64,000 nucleotides of DNA from Aliishimia sp963678085 (lineage in GTDB: Bacteria; Pseudomonadota; Alphaproteobacteria; Rhodobacterales; Rhodobacteraceae): assembly GCA_963678085.1 (NCBI GenBank), contig OY782680.1:2790001-2854000 (forward strand). The letters run 5' to 3'. This document shows, piece by piece, positions 24,501-33,262 of the stretch (positions are counted from its first letter, which is position 1; every line of letters begins with the position of its first letter). The position numbers were made by a program, and so were the translations under genes. Under the pieces are notes generated by a model that saw only the letters and a list, made by a program, of their open reading frames with translations, did no database searches and was not told the origin of the DNA.

Positions 24501-27500
24501 CGTAAGACCCCAAGAGGAAGAGCAAACTCATGAAAGCGAGAGGGATTTCAAGCTCGCGAAAAAGCGGTACGACGAGATTTGCGGGCTGCTCCCAGCGTAC
24601 AAAGCATACACAGCTCTGATAGTTGATAGGACAAGTGCAGCCGTTAAGCAGCTAGATCAGAAAACATCTAGCCTTGGGAGCACCAGTAGCAGGAGTTATC
24701 AGTTCTCCAATGTGAGAAACATTCTGCGCCTCAGAGCAACCGATCTACTTGTTTCGTCAGACCTGGACCAACAAACCAAAGTTACGTTCCTAAAGGCCTC
24801 GCTAGTTGAAAAAGACGGCTTTTTTGATCAAGAAGCTGAGCTCTGTGAAATCGTTTTGCACGACCCCTCAATGCAACCAATCGTTGCCGAAGCGCTGGAC
24901 CAAAAGTCGGAGGAAATTGGAAGACTTCACGCCCGAGCGACCGAAAAATCCGAGTACCTGCTATCCATAGCACGCGTATACATGGACTTCTCAAGAGACC
25001 ATGCATCGACTGTGTTTTCAGACGCGCTAAAGATCGCAGAGGAAGTCGACCTCGAAGCGTTAGACGTCTTACATGCTTTGTGTCGCGTTGTGAAACGGGA
25101 ACGCCCAGATTCACCGGAAACCAGAGAACTCTTGGGCGCGTTTGCTCGAGTAGTGCGGCACTCTGGAGACTTACTGAAATCGGAAGATGGATTTCCTCTG
25201 GAAGAAGCCTTGGAGGCGATCACCGTATCAAACCCGTCTGTTGGCGCAATGACTGCTTCTCGTTGGGGTGATGAAGGGTTTTCAACACGATGCACCGAGA
25301 TAAGGCTGTTCCTGCAAAAAACGTTGGACATGGGTTGGCTTAGCTCACCCGATGGATATGCGCTTGCGCAAATCTTGGGAGACATACCGCCATCAATTGA
25401 AGACAAGATGCTGAACGACTTGGATGAGGTGCCCGAGGACATCGTGAGCGGCTTGTTGACCCACCTAATTGAGAGAAAGATTTTGGAAACCACACCGTAC
25501 TCCGACGCCCATATCCCTAAAAAACTGGAGGAGTTGTGTCGATCTAGGAGGTCCGCAAGCGAAGCATGGTCCCGGCTAGAACAAATTAGGAAATTCAAGT
25601 CGACGGCCCTGGCGCCACTAAAATCTGAAAGCAAAAAGGACGACACGTCGCAGACCGAAGCCAAGAAAGAGAAGGATGAAGATCAAGGCGATTGGACACC
25701 AGTAGACCCCTTGTGCGTTGACGCGATTGGCGAAGCTCAAGCGGCGGACCGAGCCGCCGGAATTTATGAATACAAGGAACGCCTCCTCGGATTGCGTGAA
25801 AGAGTTGGATTTTCAGACCGGATAAAGCACCTCGACACTCTCGCTCAATGCGCCCGAGCATCGAGATGGCCCGACCATGAAGTTGAGGCGATCTTTGCTG
25901 CCCTGGATGACTGGTCCGATAGGGTCACAATTGAATGGTGCAGAAATGAACTTCCCAGGCTAACCGTTGATCTTGGCGGTAGGACCATGGGGTATAGTTG
26001 GTATCATGGAGAACAGTTCACTGAACTCCAGGCCCGCTCTGGACTGCCTGCCGAAGGTCGCCGTCAAGTGGTTCTCGACTTGGTCGAGCAGAATGCTGCG
26101 AAGTTGGGGGCAGCAAGTCTTCTGAAGCTTCTGGCGGAGTATATGAATAATTTGGATCAGAAAACAGCGGACGAACTGTTGGCTCGACTTATCGAGCGCA
26201 CGGAAGCTCGCCTAAACATGGATGACAGCACACGTGAACGGTACTCATTTGATCCGCAAAAACTGCCCGCCACTCAAAGCGAGGTCATCTCTGCTCTGAC
26301 TTACAGGTATTTGGGCGACATTGATGCAAGAGTGCGTTGGCTGGCGTCTCATACACTTTTAAGTGCTGTGCAGCTAGGCCTATCTGATTTGATAAAAGGT
26401 GTTTTTGATCATGCTATTGGGCAGTTCAATCGCCATTACACTTTTCCCGACTGCCCCTTTCAGGAAATGAACGCTGACCAACAATTGTCTTTGGTGTTGG
26501 CTCGAGTGTCGTCTCATCATCCTGCTATTATTGAGAAACATGAAGCCGAGATCCTGAAACTATGGACCAAAAACCAACCGCATATTCTGATCGGACATTT
26601 CCTCGCGAGAGCGCTTGATCAGGCACGACAATGCGGAGCGAACGTAGACGTGGATGAAACAGGCTTAGCTTCAATGAACGGCTCGGCTTCAACAAGGGCA
26701 GCGAGATTGAAGGATCGCTATTCTCGTGACTTCAACAGTGATGCCGACCCAGGTTCGAGATTTAGTTTCGACAGCATGGACATAATACCATACTGGTACT
26801 CTCCTGCGTGCCGGGTGTTCGCGGATCTATCATCGAGCCAGTTGATCCAAGTTGCCGAAGAATGGATCGTGGATCGCTGGGGTGGTCACAAAGAGACCAG
26901 TCATTGGGTGAATGAACCCAGAAAGAGCCGGTTGAAAGATGACGAATACGGACTTTATTCGGCGAGACATGGTTCACGTCCGACCATCCATCGACACTCG
27001 GTCTATTTGCAGTGGCACGGCTTGCACATGGCGGTCGGCGAGCTGATAAAAACGCGCTCTTTAGTAGAGCGTGACGACGATCACTACGATACCTTTGAAG
27101 GGTGGTTGGAGCGCTACGACACGACCTACCCAACGGTCTGGATATCCGATCTCTTAGGATCGCTGCCACTTTCGAACAGGTATTGGGAACAACCGGAACC
27201 TGACCGAGAGGAGTGGGTTGGTGAAGTGGATGCGGTTGATCCGCTAGCAGACCTAATCGGAGAAGACGGCAGCCTGGTCCTTAGTCAATATCGAGAGCAT
27301 GGGATGTATGAGTATGGAAATCAGGCAGCCCACAGCGAAGTTCGCAGCAAAGCTGCTTTCGTTCCAAGCAAAACGGCTCCAGCACTTTTGCGTGCCTACG
27401 CGGCCACAACAGACTACTACGACGTCTTCATTCCTGACCCCGACGATTTTGAAGAGGATGACGGGAAGAAGAGCGACTTCAGTATCATCCCAGCTATCCA

Positions 27501-27984
27501 GCGCCCAATGGCCAATCGCGACATTGGAGTTGATGAAGAAGACCCACGCTGCTTCAAAGGCCGCAGTATTCAATCGGCCCCTTCAAAGGTACTTATGGAT
27601 GCACTTCAAATCCCGTCAGCTCCACAGTGGTCATCATCTTGGAGCTCTGACGATCAAGGGATAGTTGATTTGAGTTATCGTGCCTGGAGCACCACTCCGA
27701 ACGACAGTGAAAGATCGCTGCGCCATCAATCCTATTCCTACATCGACGGCTATCGGTTGAGCATAACCGAAGGTGCTCTTCTAAAATCCATGAATACCCT
27801 TGGATGCGATTTGGTAGTAACAGTGAACTTAGAACGTTCGATTGGGAGCGACTATGGCGACAGCAGAAGAAAAAGGACCGCCCAAAAAAGGGTCGAAGTC
27901 ATCCGGCTCGGTTGCGACGGAACATTCGAAACGCGATCAGGCCATAGAGGAACTTGGGCGCAAGATCATCAGCGAGCTGGATGA
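21595..27984 (+). CDS. Giant STAND NTPase with N-terminal Cap4/DUF4297-type nuclease (Avs-like)
   Basis: A 2129-residue protein. Residues 15-90 match the DUF4297/Cap4 nuclease pattern: GDEFHEAWALGNALKLL, then Asp62 in WDGVDCALYF and Gln82-x-Lys84 in VELVQLKYS, the PD-(D/E)xK centre. A STAND NTPase follows, with P-loop GKGGCGKTT at 291-299 and Walker B VIVIDAADN near 389-397, then a CRTSR motif. The remaining 1500 residues are helical, repeat-like and unrecognised, as in Avs sensors that bind a phage protein and then cut DNA. A charged linker lies near residue 1350. The start is TTG with GGAAAGAAG upstream. GC is lower than in the host genes. Confidence 0.82.
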   Translation: MSRPLDVLGAPASNAGDEFHEAWALGNALKLLDPATGLTELTVEGVRDAAETNDNSNWDGVDCALYFDDNENPENSRVELVQLKYSVTGQNKSWTLARFCSSTKKKGNNSVARRLADAFKGATKGKKPRQVEASLSIKLVTNQPIAKNLQSTIAKAASSNLQGDDYDSLKRATGLGKNQLIQFCKVLALEGGENARAELREQNTKAIAELVLNPVKDMADNLRVRIQELLGPEGNRAVKRDTVLSWLNLGRGQGLFPCEPKLEPLSETIPRSTTQTLASEVQKHPLVVLHGKGGCGKTTTARCLETALPPSSRTIVYDCYGAGSYRDPSRPRHNSWQGFTQLSNELARLTNTPLFFPYKEQEDMAPSFRQKLETASEIFGRENPGSLLVIVIDAADNIVTHAASQTPPQRCFVDQLVAFTDLPSNVRIVVTCRTSRLSKMNLPEGTKEVPCPAFSLSETRAMVALHGLEGSETAISDFHALSRSIPRVQTSALAGASSLSDAVQFLRPNGKSLNDLFDAKVREAFNRSGVNIRRSCWCAALDELSAPIPIYILSRVCGLNEEVTEDIVNDLAPNLRVGDRGVEFSNEDFEEYSEHTAKEATDAVRSVISDVLVSERLNSSYAASHLFDALIACGRKSEMGNFLGEKDGTAAISDPVVRRRVDLSRLRAALHIASNDQDEIAVGETIFVGAEAMRTSGKVDDLILANADLSAAFLEETIGGLVLNDPEERSRQGSVLFHLAREKARQGKPFESRLNLQAAEEWMRQTFKDEDRHHNWSTQRRDVVTRLLTFFTLRGWSLVEHDCDRWTNPFFCVALRKWVLAKSVVELGPSVISNILGKLDPRYHFLAINSLCRAGVTPTLEQRKNALTGLTKFDFEELEKDDGYGSGPSLTAELRSEILFFLEGLVQAGEITEQNSKLILEKLRNGSLQNFRKLHLTYPYPIDFSLRTAILTSLSKSEEPDLEAVFPEPVRPQEEEQTHESERDFKLAKKRYDEICGLLPAYKAYTALIVDRTSAAVKQLDQKTSSLGSTSSRSYQFSNVRNILRLRATDLLVSSDLDQQTKVTFLKASLVEKDGFFDQEAELCEIVLHDPSMQPIVAEALDQKSEEIGRLHARATEKSEYLLSIARVYMDFSRDHASTVFSDALKIAEEVDLEALDVLHALCRVVKRERPDSPETRELLGAFARVVRHSGDLLKSEDGFPLEEALEAITVSNPSVGAMTASRWGDEGFSTRCTEIRLFLQKTLDMGWLSSPDGYALAQILGDIPPSIEDKMLNDLDEVPEDIVSGLLTHLIERKILETTPYSDAHIPKKLEELCRSRRSASEAWSRLEQIRKFKSTALAPLKSESKKDDTSQTEAKKEKDEDQGDWTPVDPLCVDAIGEAQAADRAAGIYEYKERLLGLRERVGFSDRIKHLDTLAQCARASRWPDHEVEAIFAALDDWSDRVTIEWCRNELPRLTVDLGGRTMGYSWYHGEQFTELQARSGLPAEGRRQVVLDLVEQNAAKLGAASLLKLLAEYMNNLDQKTADELLARLIERTEARLNMDDSTRERYSFDPQKLPATQSEVISALTYRYLGDIDARVRWLASHTLLSAVQLGLSDLIKGVFDHAIGQFNRHYTFPDCPFQEMNADQQLSLVLARVSSHHPAIIEKHEAEILKLWTKNQPHILIGHFLARALDQARQCGANVDVDETGLASMNGSASTRAARLKDRYSRDFNSDADPGSRFSFDSMDIIPYWYSPACRVFADLSSSQLIQVAEEWIVDRWGGHKETSHWVNEPRKSRLKDDEYGLYSARHGSRPTIHRHSVYLQWHGLHMAVGELIKTRSLVERDDDHYDTFEGWLERYDTTYPTVWISDLLGSLPLSNRYWEQPEPDREEWVGEVDAVDPLADLIGEDGSLVLSQYREHGMYEYGNQAAHSEVRSKAAFVPSKTAPALLRAYAATTDYYDVFIPDPDDFEEDDGKKSDFSIIPAIQRPMANRDIGVDEEDPRCFKGRSIQSAPSKVLMDALQIPSAPQWSSSWSSDDQGIVDLSYRAWSTTPNDSERSLRHQSYSYIDGYRLSITEGALLKSMNTLGCDLVVTVNLERSIGSDYGDSRRKRTAQKRVEVIRLGCDGTFETRSGHRGTWAQDHQRAG

Positions 27985-28549
27985 TCGGGACATAACAGCG
28001 AAGTGGATGGCTGCTTATCTGTCTGAGCTGATGGTCTCATCCGAGGTAGATGCAACGCTTAAACAAGAAATACCGGATCTGATTTTGAAGCTTTGGCGCG
28101 AACGACGCCACTACCCTGGCAACGATCCAATGCAAAGATACGAAAAAGCGCTTGCTTCCATGGAGCTGCTACTGTCTACCGGCGATCCAGTGTTCCAGGT
28201 CCGGATGCCGTACAAACGACCAAGTGAACCTGACGAGGACAAAATCAGCTTAGCTAGGAAGCTGAAGCACCATACTGGCAGTCTAGCTGCAATGTTGGTC
28301 AAGGCTGCCGTGGAAGAACTTGATCTCGACCAAGACCAGCTTGCGGAAATTGCCGATATTGCCGACCCAGACGCTGAAACACGATTTCTGAATGTCTTGA
28401 GGATTGTCGTGTACGAAAAGGAAAATGGAAAAGATCAAAACGACCCACACGGTGAAATTCGAGAGGCGATATCTGATCTTCGACTTGCTCTAGACGAGCT
28501 CGAGATAGTTCTTCAGCGAGAGGTCGAAGATCCGAAGCGAATAAACTAA
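27854..28549 (+). CDS. Partner protein of the STAND gene, unknown family
   Basis: 231 residues, starting at an ATG with GGGAG upstream that lies 131 bp inside the end of the STAND gene in another frame. The first 25 residues are a Lys/Gly/Ser tail (EEKGPPKKGSKSSG). Then come helices with YLSELMVSSEVDATLKQEIP, LILKLWRERRHYPGNDPMQR and a C-terminal acidic coiled region. No catalytic motif is seen. The overlap ties its translation to the STAND gene, so it may be an accessory or regulator of the nuclease sensor. Some Avs systems have a second gene, but I cannot assign it to one. Confidence 0.75.
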   Translation: MATAEEKGPPKKGSKSSGSVATEHSKRDQAIEELGRKIISELDDRDITAKWMAAYLSELMVSSEVDATLKQEIPDLILKLWRERRHYPGNDPMQRYEKALASMELLLSTGDPVFQVRMPYKRPSEPDEDKISLARKLKHHTGSLAAMLVKAAVEELDLDQDQLAEIADIADPDAETRFLNVLRIVVYEKENGKDQNDPHGEIREAISDLRLALDELEIVLQREVEDPKRIN

Positions 28550-28736
28550 CCGAGATTGCTACGAACAATCTTTTGACAATGCAATCCAAGTGGAAGTTTC
28601 GTCTTCAAACACGTTGGAGCAGCATTCTGAATATGCGGCGAAAGGCAGCTCTGCAAGCGGCGTGTTGATCTGTTTGCGAGCGCAGAGAACGTCCGCTTTC
28701 CGCCCGATGCAGGATTATTCTACTCATGGCACTTGG

Positions 28737-28760
28737 ACAGGGGGATAGTTGGGTGGATAG
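28737..28760 (+). other. Candidate right integrase arm-type sites
   Basis: ACAGGGGGA (28737-28745) and GGGTGGATAG (28751-28760) repeat words found next to the integrase at the left end, in swapped order. They lie 55 bp inside the right attachment repeat. Nothing else is seen in the 266 bp between the partner gene and the tRNA. Confidence 0.45.
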
Positions 28761-28814
28761 AAATCAAACAAAAATACCTAAAGCGTTGAATTTAAAAACA
28801 TATTATCAAAATTG

Positions 28815-28899
28815 TGGTGCGGGTGGAGGGACTTGAACCCCCACGCCTTGCGGCGCCAGAACCTAAATCTGGTGCGTCTACCAATTTCGCCACACCCGC
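28815..28899 (-). tRNA. tRNA-Leu (anticodon UAG)
   Basis: 85 nt including an encoded CCA. The acceptor stem is GCGGGTG/CACCCGC, the anticodon loop TTTAGGT gives UAG, and there is a long variable arm (GGCGCCGCAAGGCGT) and T-loop GTTCAAGTC. All arms pair. Its 3' end is the right attachment repeat of the integrative element, and integration has kept the gene intact. Confidence 0.95.
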
Positions 28900-29112
28900 G
28901 TGCGGGCGCTCATAGCAAATCGAAAAACAAAGTGCGAGCAGAAAATGCAGAGTTTTCTTTCATCTTTGACAAATCTGGTGCTGTGCATGAATATGTAGAC
29001 GACTTCTTTCCCTTATATTTATTAGCAATGGTTACCTCAATTCACCAAAATGGTACTTGAAGGCCACGTGGCTTCATGCTCTCATAGGTTGAATTTGACT
29101 CGGAACATACAC

Positions 29113-29766
29113 ATGAAGAAATTTTCAATTCTGGCAGCAATTTCACTTTTTCCAGCAGTAGCTGCTGCTAATGAGCCGCAGTTTGAAGAATGCCACAAAA
29201 TGTCAACCGGGTATATTCGGTTAATGTGCTACGATAAGGAAACCGGGTATAATAATAAGTCTGGAACTACTTCAGAGGCGAGAGATAAAGCTGCTGAAGC
29301 AGCGCCGAGCTCACCAAGCGAATCAGCAGGAACACACTGGAGATATTCGCAAGAACAGAGCGCCCTAGATAATAGGAAAGATGTATGGCTGAGTGTTACA
29401 AGCAAGAATACAGAGGGGAACTCTATCGGCTCACCTATCCGAGCGATCCTTTGGCTGCGTTGCATGCAAAACAAGACCAACGTACTAATTGGATTTGATC
29501 GTTACACGACGGACAACCAAAATGTCCGGTACAAGTTTGATGATGAAGCTGTTAAGAAGCAATGGATGGAAGCTTCGCGAGGCGGAGATGGGATCGGTAT
29601 TTGGTCCGGTGCGCGCGCCATACCATTCATTAGGCAAATGTTCGGAAAGAAACGAATGGTGATCGCCTACAATACGTACTCAGGACCAGTCGAGTTCACA
29701 TTCGACATTTCAGGTGTCCGCGCACGTATTGAGCCTCTAGCCAAAGAGTGCGAGTGGACGCCGTAG
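29113..29766 (+). CDS. Secreted TagO/VasI-like protein
   Basis: 217 residues with a signal peptide (MKKFSILAAISLFPAVAAA). It carries the pattern of the type VI secretion-associated VasI/TagO family: an early C-x-K...RLMCYDKETGY, then PIRAILWLRCMQNKTNVLIG, and a C-terminal FDISGVRARIEPLAKECEW. I chose ATG 29113 because the signal peptide begins there. No type VI genes are in the window, so it may act outside such a system. It lies between the tRNA and polA. Confidence 0.7.
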   Translation: MKKFSILAAISLFPAVAAANEPQFEECHKMSTGYIRLMCYDKETGYNNKSGTTSEARDKAAEAAPSSPSESAGTHWRYSQEQSALDNRKDVWLSVTSKNTEGNSIGSPIRAILWLRCMQNKTNVLIGFDRYTTDNQNVRYKFDDEAVKKQWMEASRGGDGIGIWSGARAIPFIRQMFGKKRMVIAYNTYSGPVEFTFDISGVRARIEPLAKECEWTP

Positions 29767-30028
29767 TATGAGTACCCTTCTTTGAAACAAATGTCGGTCT
29801 GAGCGTAGGTCACAATGTGCGGCGCGGGATGGAGCACGCTTTTTCCTTCAGACAGGCATCCAAGGCTTCCGACGTATGATTTCCATGATGATACAGATTG
29901 GAAAGTGAACCCAATGGAATCGCAGGGTAGCCATGAGATTGTAGCGCCCCCCTCGTTTCAACGTTAAATCCGTGGCATTCTCTGGCAGGGCTGATATGCC
30001 TGTAGGGCGCTATGATTGGGGGAAGATT

Positions 30029-32830
30029 ATGACAGAAACCACGTTCGGAGCCGGGTGTCATTTGCATTTGATTGACGGTTCGGCCTTTATTTTCCGGGCC
30101 TATCATGCGCTGCCGCCTTTGACGCGCAAATCGGATGGATTGCCCATTGGGGCGGTTTCAGGCTTTTGCAATATGTTGCATCGCTATGTTGAGGGCAATC
30201 AAGGCCCCGATGCGCCCACCCATGTGGCCGTTATTTTCGACAAGGGTAGCCATACGTTTCGCAATGACATCTATGATCTTTACAAAGCCAATCGCGAGGC
30301 CATGCCCGAGGATTTGCGCCCTCAGATCCCGCTGACACGCAGCGCAACCGAAGCCTTTAACATCGCCTGCAAAGAGCTTGAGGGCTATGAGGCCGATGAT
30401 ATTATCGCGACCCTTGCGGTTCAGGCGCGCGAGGCTGGCGGGCGTGTGACGATTATCTCATCGGATAAAGACCTGATGCAGCTTGTGGGCGGCGGGGTTG
30501 AGATGCTCGATGCGATGAAGAACCGCCGCATTGACCGCGAGGGCGTGATCGAGAAATTCGGCGTTGGGCCAGAGCGGGTTGTGGATGTTCAGGCCCTCGC
30601 CGGGGATAGCGTGGATAACGTACCTGGCGCGCCTGGGATTGGGATCAAGACGGCGGCGCTGTTGATCAATGAATTTGGCTCTTTGGAGGAGCTGCTTGAA
30701 CGCGCCGAAGAGATCAAACAGCCCAAGCGCCGCCAAACACTGATTGAAAAGCGCGAGCAGATCGAAATGTCCAAGCGCCTCGTGCAGCTTGATTGCGCAA
30801 CGCCGCTGGATTTCACCCTTGAGGATCTTGAGGTGCGCGCGCCCGATCCCGAACGCCTCATGCCGTTTCTGGCAGAGATGGAATTTCGCACGCTCACCAA
30901 ACGCATTGCCGATCAGCTCGGGGTCGAGCCCCCTGCCCTGCCCGAACCTGCCAAAGCCAGCAGCGCCGCGCCCGAGCTACCGCCAATCAGCGAGAGCAAT
31001 TATAGCATGGTCTCGGACCTGGAAACCCTGGACGCTTGGATCGCCAAGGCCCATGCGCGCGGCTATGTGGCGGTTGATACTGAGACGACCGGCCTGGATG
31101 AAATGGTGGCTGATCTTGTGGGGATTTGCCTCTGCGTTGAGCCAGGGCAGGCCTGCTATATCCCGCTTATTCATAAGGCAGATGGGGGAGGCAGCGATCT
31201 CTTTGCTTCGGACGCGCTGGCGGATGGGCAGATCCCGCTTGAGCAGGCGCTGGCGCGCATTACCCCCCTGCTCGAAGATGAGAGCGTGCTGAAAATCGGG
31301 CAGAATATGAAATATGATGCCAAAATTTTTGCCCGCCTTGGCATTACAGTGGCCCCGATTGATGACACGATGCTGATGTCATACGCGCTGCATGGCGGGC
31401 TGCATGGGCATGGCATGGATGCGTTATCCGAGAAATATCTTGGCCACACGCCCATCCCGATCAAAGAGCTGATTGGCTCGGGCATATCCCAAATCACCTT
31501 TGACAAAGTTCCCCTGAGCGATGCGACCAAATACGCCGCCGAGGATGCGGATATCACCATGCGGCTCTGGCAGCTCTTCAAACCGCAATTGCATGAGCAG
31601 CAAGTTACGCGGGTCTATGAAACGCTTGAGCGGCCCATGGTCGCGGTCTTGGGCCAGATGGAGCGCCACGGGATTAAGGTCGATCGCGATACGCTTTCAC
31701 GCATGTCCAACGCCTTTTCGCAAAAGATGGCCGGGCTTGAGGCTGAAATTCATGAGCTTGCGGGCGAGAACTTCAACGTGGGCTCTCCGGCGCAGCTGGG
31801 TGAGATTCTCTTTGGCAAAATGGGGTTTGAAGGGGGCAAGCGCGGCAAAACCGGCAAGTTCTCCACCGGGGCCGATGTGCTGGAGGATCTGGCGACCGAG
31901 CATGAATTGCCGCGCCGGGTGCTGGATTGGCGCCAGCTGTCCAAGCTGAAATCCACCTATACCGACGCGCTGCAAACCCATATCAATGCCCAAACGGGCC
32001 GAGTGCATACCTCTTATGCGATCACGGGGGCCAGCACCGGGCGGCTGGCCTCAACCGATCCAAATTTGCAAAATATCCCGATCCGCACCGAGGAGGGACG
32101 CCGCATCCGCGAAGCATTTGTTGCCGAAGAGGGGCGTGTCTTGGTGGCGCTGGATTATAGTCAGATCGAGCTGCGCATCCTGGCTCATATCGCTGGGATT
32201 CCAGAGTTGAAACAAGCCTTTAAGGATGGGCTGGATATTCACGCAATGACGGCCTCTGAAATGTTTGGCGTGCCGCTTGATCAGATGACACCAGATGTGC
32301 GCCGCCAAGCCAAGGCGATCAATTTTGGGGTGATTTACGGGATTTCCGGCTTTGGGCTGGCGCGTAATCTGCGCATTCCACGCGCCGAGGCGCAGGGCTT
32401 TATCAACCGCTATTTTGAACGCTTTCCGGGCATCAAAGACTATATGAATGACACCAAAGCCTTCGCCAAAGAGCACGGCTATGTGCAAACCTTGTTCGGA
32501 CGGAAAATCCACACGCCTGAGATTAACGCCAAAGGCCCCCGCGCAGGTTTTGCACAGCGCGCTGCGATCAATGCGCCCATTCAGGGAAGCGCCGCCGATA
32601 TCATTCGCCGCGCCATGATCCGCATGCCGGATGCGATTGCGGACCTGCCGGCCAAAATGCTGCTACAAGTGCATGATGAATTGCTCTTTGAGGTGGAACA
32701 GGGCGCAGAACAGGGCCTGATTGATGCGGCCCGCGACATCATGGAAGGCGCTTGCGATCCTGTTGTAAAGCTTGACGTGCATCTCACTGTGGATGCCGGA
32801 ACTGGCACCAACTGGGCTGAGGCGCATTGA
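30029..32830 (+). CDS. polA: DNA polymerase I
   Basis: A 933-residue full-length polymerase: 5'-3' exonuclease (residues 10-290; IDGSAFIFRAYHALPPLTRK), 3'-5' exonuclease with VDTETTGLDE near residue 350, and polymerase with motif A DYSQIELRILAHI, motif B RRQAKAINFGVIYGIS and motif C VHDELLFE. It fills gaps and removes primers in replication and repair. The ATG at 30029 has GGGGGAAG upstream; the preceding in-frame ATGs lack one. The 260 bp before it show no gene. Confidence 0.97.
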   Translation: MTETTFGAGCHLHLIDGSAFIFRAYHALPPLTRKSDGLPIGAVSGFCNMLHRYVEGNQGPDAPTHVAVIFDKGSHTFRNDIYDLYKANREAMPEDLRPQIPLTRSATEAFNIACKELEGYEADDIIATLAVQAREAGGRVTIISSDKDLMQLVGGGVEMLDAMKNRRIDREGVIEKFGVGPERVVDVQALAGDSVDNVPGAPGIGIKTAALLINEFGSLEELLERAEEIKQPKRRQTLIEKREQIEMSKRLVQLDCATPLDFTLEDLEVRAPDPERLMPFLAEMEFRTLTKRIADQLGVEPPALPEPAKASSAAPELPPISESNYSMVSDLETLDAWIAKAHARGYVAVDTETTGLDEMVADLVGICLCVEPGQACYIPLIHKADGGGSDLFASDALADGQIPLEQALARITPLLEDESVLKIGQNMKYDAKIFARLGITVAPIDDTMLMSYALHGGLHGHGMDALSEKYLGHTPIPIKELIGSGISQITFDKVPLSDATKYAAEDADITMRLWQLFKPQLHEQQVTRVYETLERPMVAVLGQMERHGIKVDRDTLSRMSNAFSQKMAGLEAEIHELAGENFNVGSPAQLGEILFGKMGFEGGKRGKTGKFSTGADVLEDLATEHELPRRVLDWRQLSKLKSTYTDALQTHINAQTGRVHTSYAITGASTGRLASTDPNLQNIPIRTEEGRRIREAFVAEEGRVLVALDYSQIELRILAHIAGIPELKQAFKDGLDIHAMTASEMFGVPLDQMTPDVRRQAKAINFGVIYGISGFGLARNLRIPRAEAQGFINRYFERFPGIKDYMNDTKAFAKEHGYVQTLFGRKIHTPEINAKGPRAGFAQRAAINAPIQGSAADIIRRAMIRMPDAIADLPAKMLLQVHDELLFEVEQGAEQGLIDAARDIMEGACDPVVKLDVHLTVDAGTGTNWAEAH

Positions 32831-32902
32831 GTCCAGATTGGGATGCGCAAAATTGGTTGCTTTCCCCAGATCTCAGTAAACTGAGGACCGGGGCAATGGG
32901 GA

Positions 32903-33262
32903 TTACCCGTCCGATTTCAAGAACTTCTGCGCTTCTTCGATCTGGCCACCGCGCGCGAAGGCCATGCCGATCACCATCAAGTCTTTTAGCCCGAGCCCCG
33001 TGATCCCTTCGGATCTCGCCTGCGAGAGCAGCTTCAATGCCTCGCGCGGCTTGTTGAGACGCGCCAAGCAATTGGCCCGCAATCGCCAGCTTTGTGGATT
33101 TTTCCGATCAAGCCAAAGCGCGATACAGGTCAAACGCTCTGCAACTTGAATGGTCCCATGCGTGATGTGGAATGCCGCGAGCTGCCGCAGATTTTCAGCG
33201 CATTGGGACGCATTTTCATTGCCGGCAAAATCAGGGACTATCTCGCCCGATCGTTGGTTCAC
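32903..33262 (-). CDS. TPR protein, type III secretion chaperone-like
   Basis: 119 residues with two to three TPR-like helix pairs (AERLTCIALWLDRKNPQSWR; CLARLNKPREALKLLSQARS; GMAFARGGQIEEAQKFL), the size and layout of class II type III chaperones (SycD/LcrH). It starts at a GTG overlapping the previous stop and ends the five-gene operon. TPR proteins are common, so the chaperone role rests mainly on the neighbours. Confidence 0.5.
   Translation of the reverse strand: MNQRSGEIVPDFAGNENASQCAENLRQLAAFHITHGTIQVAERLTCIALWLDRKNPQSWRLRANCLARLNKPREALKLLSQARSEGITGLGLKDLMVIGMAFARGGQIEEAQKFLKSDG

Larger units (their letters stand above)
15067..28828. mobile_element. Satellite-like integrative element in tRNA-Leu(UAG) with defence cargo
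   Basis: A 13.8-kb segment between 14-bp direct repeats, the right one forming the 3' end of an intact tRNA gene. It encodes a tyrosine integrase, an AlpA-type regulator, a DUF3987 primase/helicase-type protein with an iteron-like region behind it, and then a BRCT protein, a giant STAND NTPase and a partner gene. No relaxase, conjugation, capsid or lysis genes are seen. This gene order resembles phage satellites (P4/PICI-like) carrying antiphage cargo. The right half has visibly lower GC than the host genes. Confidence 0.75.

Noticed and set aside
32864..32893. Terminator between polA and the TPR gene
   Set aside because: CTCAG/CTGAG gives only a five-pair stem with imperfect extension and no T-run; too weak to call.
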